Source: Martinezella hainanensis
Lineage (GTDB): Bacteria > Pseudomonadota > Alphaproteobacteria > Rhizobiales > Rhizobiaceae
Assembly: GCF_900094555.1 (NCBI RefSeq)
Contig: NZ_FMAC01000003.1
Coordinates: 605,850-669,849 of the forward strand
DNA: 64,000 bases
Direction: 5' to 3'
Of this stretch, positions 63,608-64,000 are shown in pieces (within the stretch, counting starts at the first letter, position 1; each line of letters starts with the position of its first letter). A program made the translations under genes and the position numbers. The notes under the pieces were generated by a model. It did not search any database. It was not told where the DNA came from and saw nothing but the letters and a program-made list of their open reading frames with translations.

Positions 63608-64000
63608 TCAGAATCTCGGCGGCTTTCTGCCAGCTGAGCGATGGGCAGCGCTGACGGTATTGGCCATCAGCATGGCGATGGTCATCGGACCGACACCGCC
63701 CGGAACCGGCGTGATGGCTGCGGCAATGTCTGAGGCCTCAGCATAGGCGACATCGCCCACCAGACGGCTCTTGCCCTCGCCCCGCTCCGGTGCATCGATG
63801 CGGTTGATGCCGACATCGATGACGGTGGCACCTAGCTTCACCCAGTCCGCCTTCACCATCTCCGGACGTCCCACAGCCGCCACCAGGATATCGGCGCCCC
63901 TTGCCACGGAGGCGAGATCCTTCGTGCGCGAATGCGCCGTCGTGACAGTCGCATTGGCATTGAGCAGCAATTGCGCCATCGGCTTGCCGAACAGGTTGGA
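63608..64000 (-). CDS. folD: Bifunctional methylenetetrahydrofolate dehydrogenase/cyclohydrolase FolD, 5' end outside window
   Basis: C-terminal 130 residues of FolD, the one-carbon enzyme making 10-formyl-THF from methylene-THF with NADP. Visible are [13 protein letters not shown] (the SxxxGxP cofactor motif region), the NADP-binding strand [35 protein letters not shown] and the conserved end [20 protein letters not shown]. The N terminus lies beyond the right edge. It is the only clearly housekeeping gene in the window. Confidence 0.93.
   Translation of the reverse strand, partial: SNLFGKPMAQLLLNANATVTTAHSRTKDLASVARGADILVAAVGRPEMVKADWVKLGATVIDVGINRIDAPERGEGKSRLVGDVAYAEASDIAAAITPVPGGVGPMTIAMLMANTVSAAHRSAGRKPPRF

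Overview
The window reads as a high-GC alphaproteobacterium of the Rhizobium/Agrobacterium group. The basis is gene content: many ABC importers and LacI/GntR/AraC regulators for scavenging sugars and amino acids, a second short FtsZ, SfnB/DszC-type sulfur monooxygenases, a fused NanE-NanK and a folD gene. I see no rRNA, tRNA, CRISPR, insertion sequence or replication origin. Almost everything is catabolic and accessory. Assignments rest on motifs and family knowledge read by eye; no database search was run.

Layout. 1-2637: tetronate (threonate-type) catabolism, with otnK and ltnD divergent from a LacI regulator across a near-perfect palindrome. 2812-9586: mixed small genes, including two secreted proteins, a glycosyltransferase-like protein, a GlxA-type regulator, a GST, a VOC protein and an AraC regulator. 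10158-13381: an M19 dipeptidase, and a cytochrome P450 divergent from a TetR regulator with two TAAGGT...CCTTA-type operators between them. 13567-18568: an orphan sugar-type binding protein, two DszC/SfnB-like flavin monooxygenases and a tail-less FtsZ between them.

18742-28091 is the most unusual cluster. A GntR regulator, a DUF3830-like protein, a TIGR04076-like protein, an aldo/keto reductase, a SnoaL-like protein, a branched-chain-type binding protein and an FAD amine-oxidase-like enzyme run one way. livG-livF-livH-livM run the other way from a shared promoter. It looks like a self-contained uptake-and-breakdown unit for an unidentified amino or organic acid.

28176-33723: a CUT1 sugar importer without an ATPase, a NanE-NanK fusion and a UTRA GntR regulator, probably for N-acetylmannosamine or a related sugar. 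33864-40041: hypotheticals, an L,D-transpeptidase, a lyase-like secreted protein, a serine hydrolase and a membrane-anchored AraC regulator. 40314-49815: a tightly packed ten-gene minus-strand operon with binding protein, two permeases, two TIM-barrel isomerases, a Gfo/Idh dehydrogenase, an alpha/beta hydrolase, an Rpe/AlsE-like epimerase, a ROK kinase and a UgpC/MalK ATPase. This is a complete sugar route from import to sugar phosphate. Divergent from it are a second Gfo/Idh enzyme and an HSL-type esterase (49992-52115), then a LacI gene with its own palindromes.

53170-54791 is a decayed stretch holding a LacI C-terminal remnant back to back with a binding-protein remnant, which looks like a deletion scar. 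54792-61915: a third CUT1 importer without ATPase, a GH2 glycosidase and its divergent LacI with three TAAGTTAC half-sites. 61970-64000: a duplicated-motif protein, a broken chemoreceptor gene and the 3' part of folD. Two themes recur: regulator-operator pairs can be read directly from inverted repeats, and four of five binding-protein genes are followed closely by a stem-loop. Three CUT1 importers may share the single ATPase at 40314-41399.
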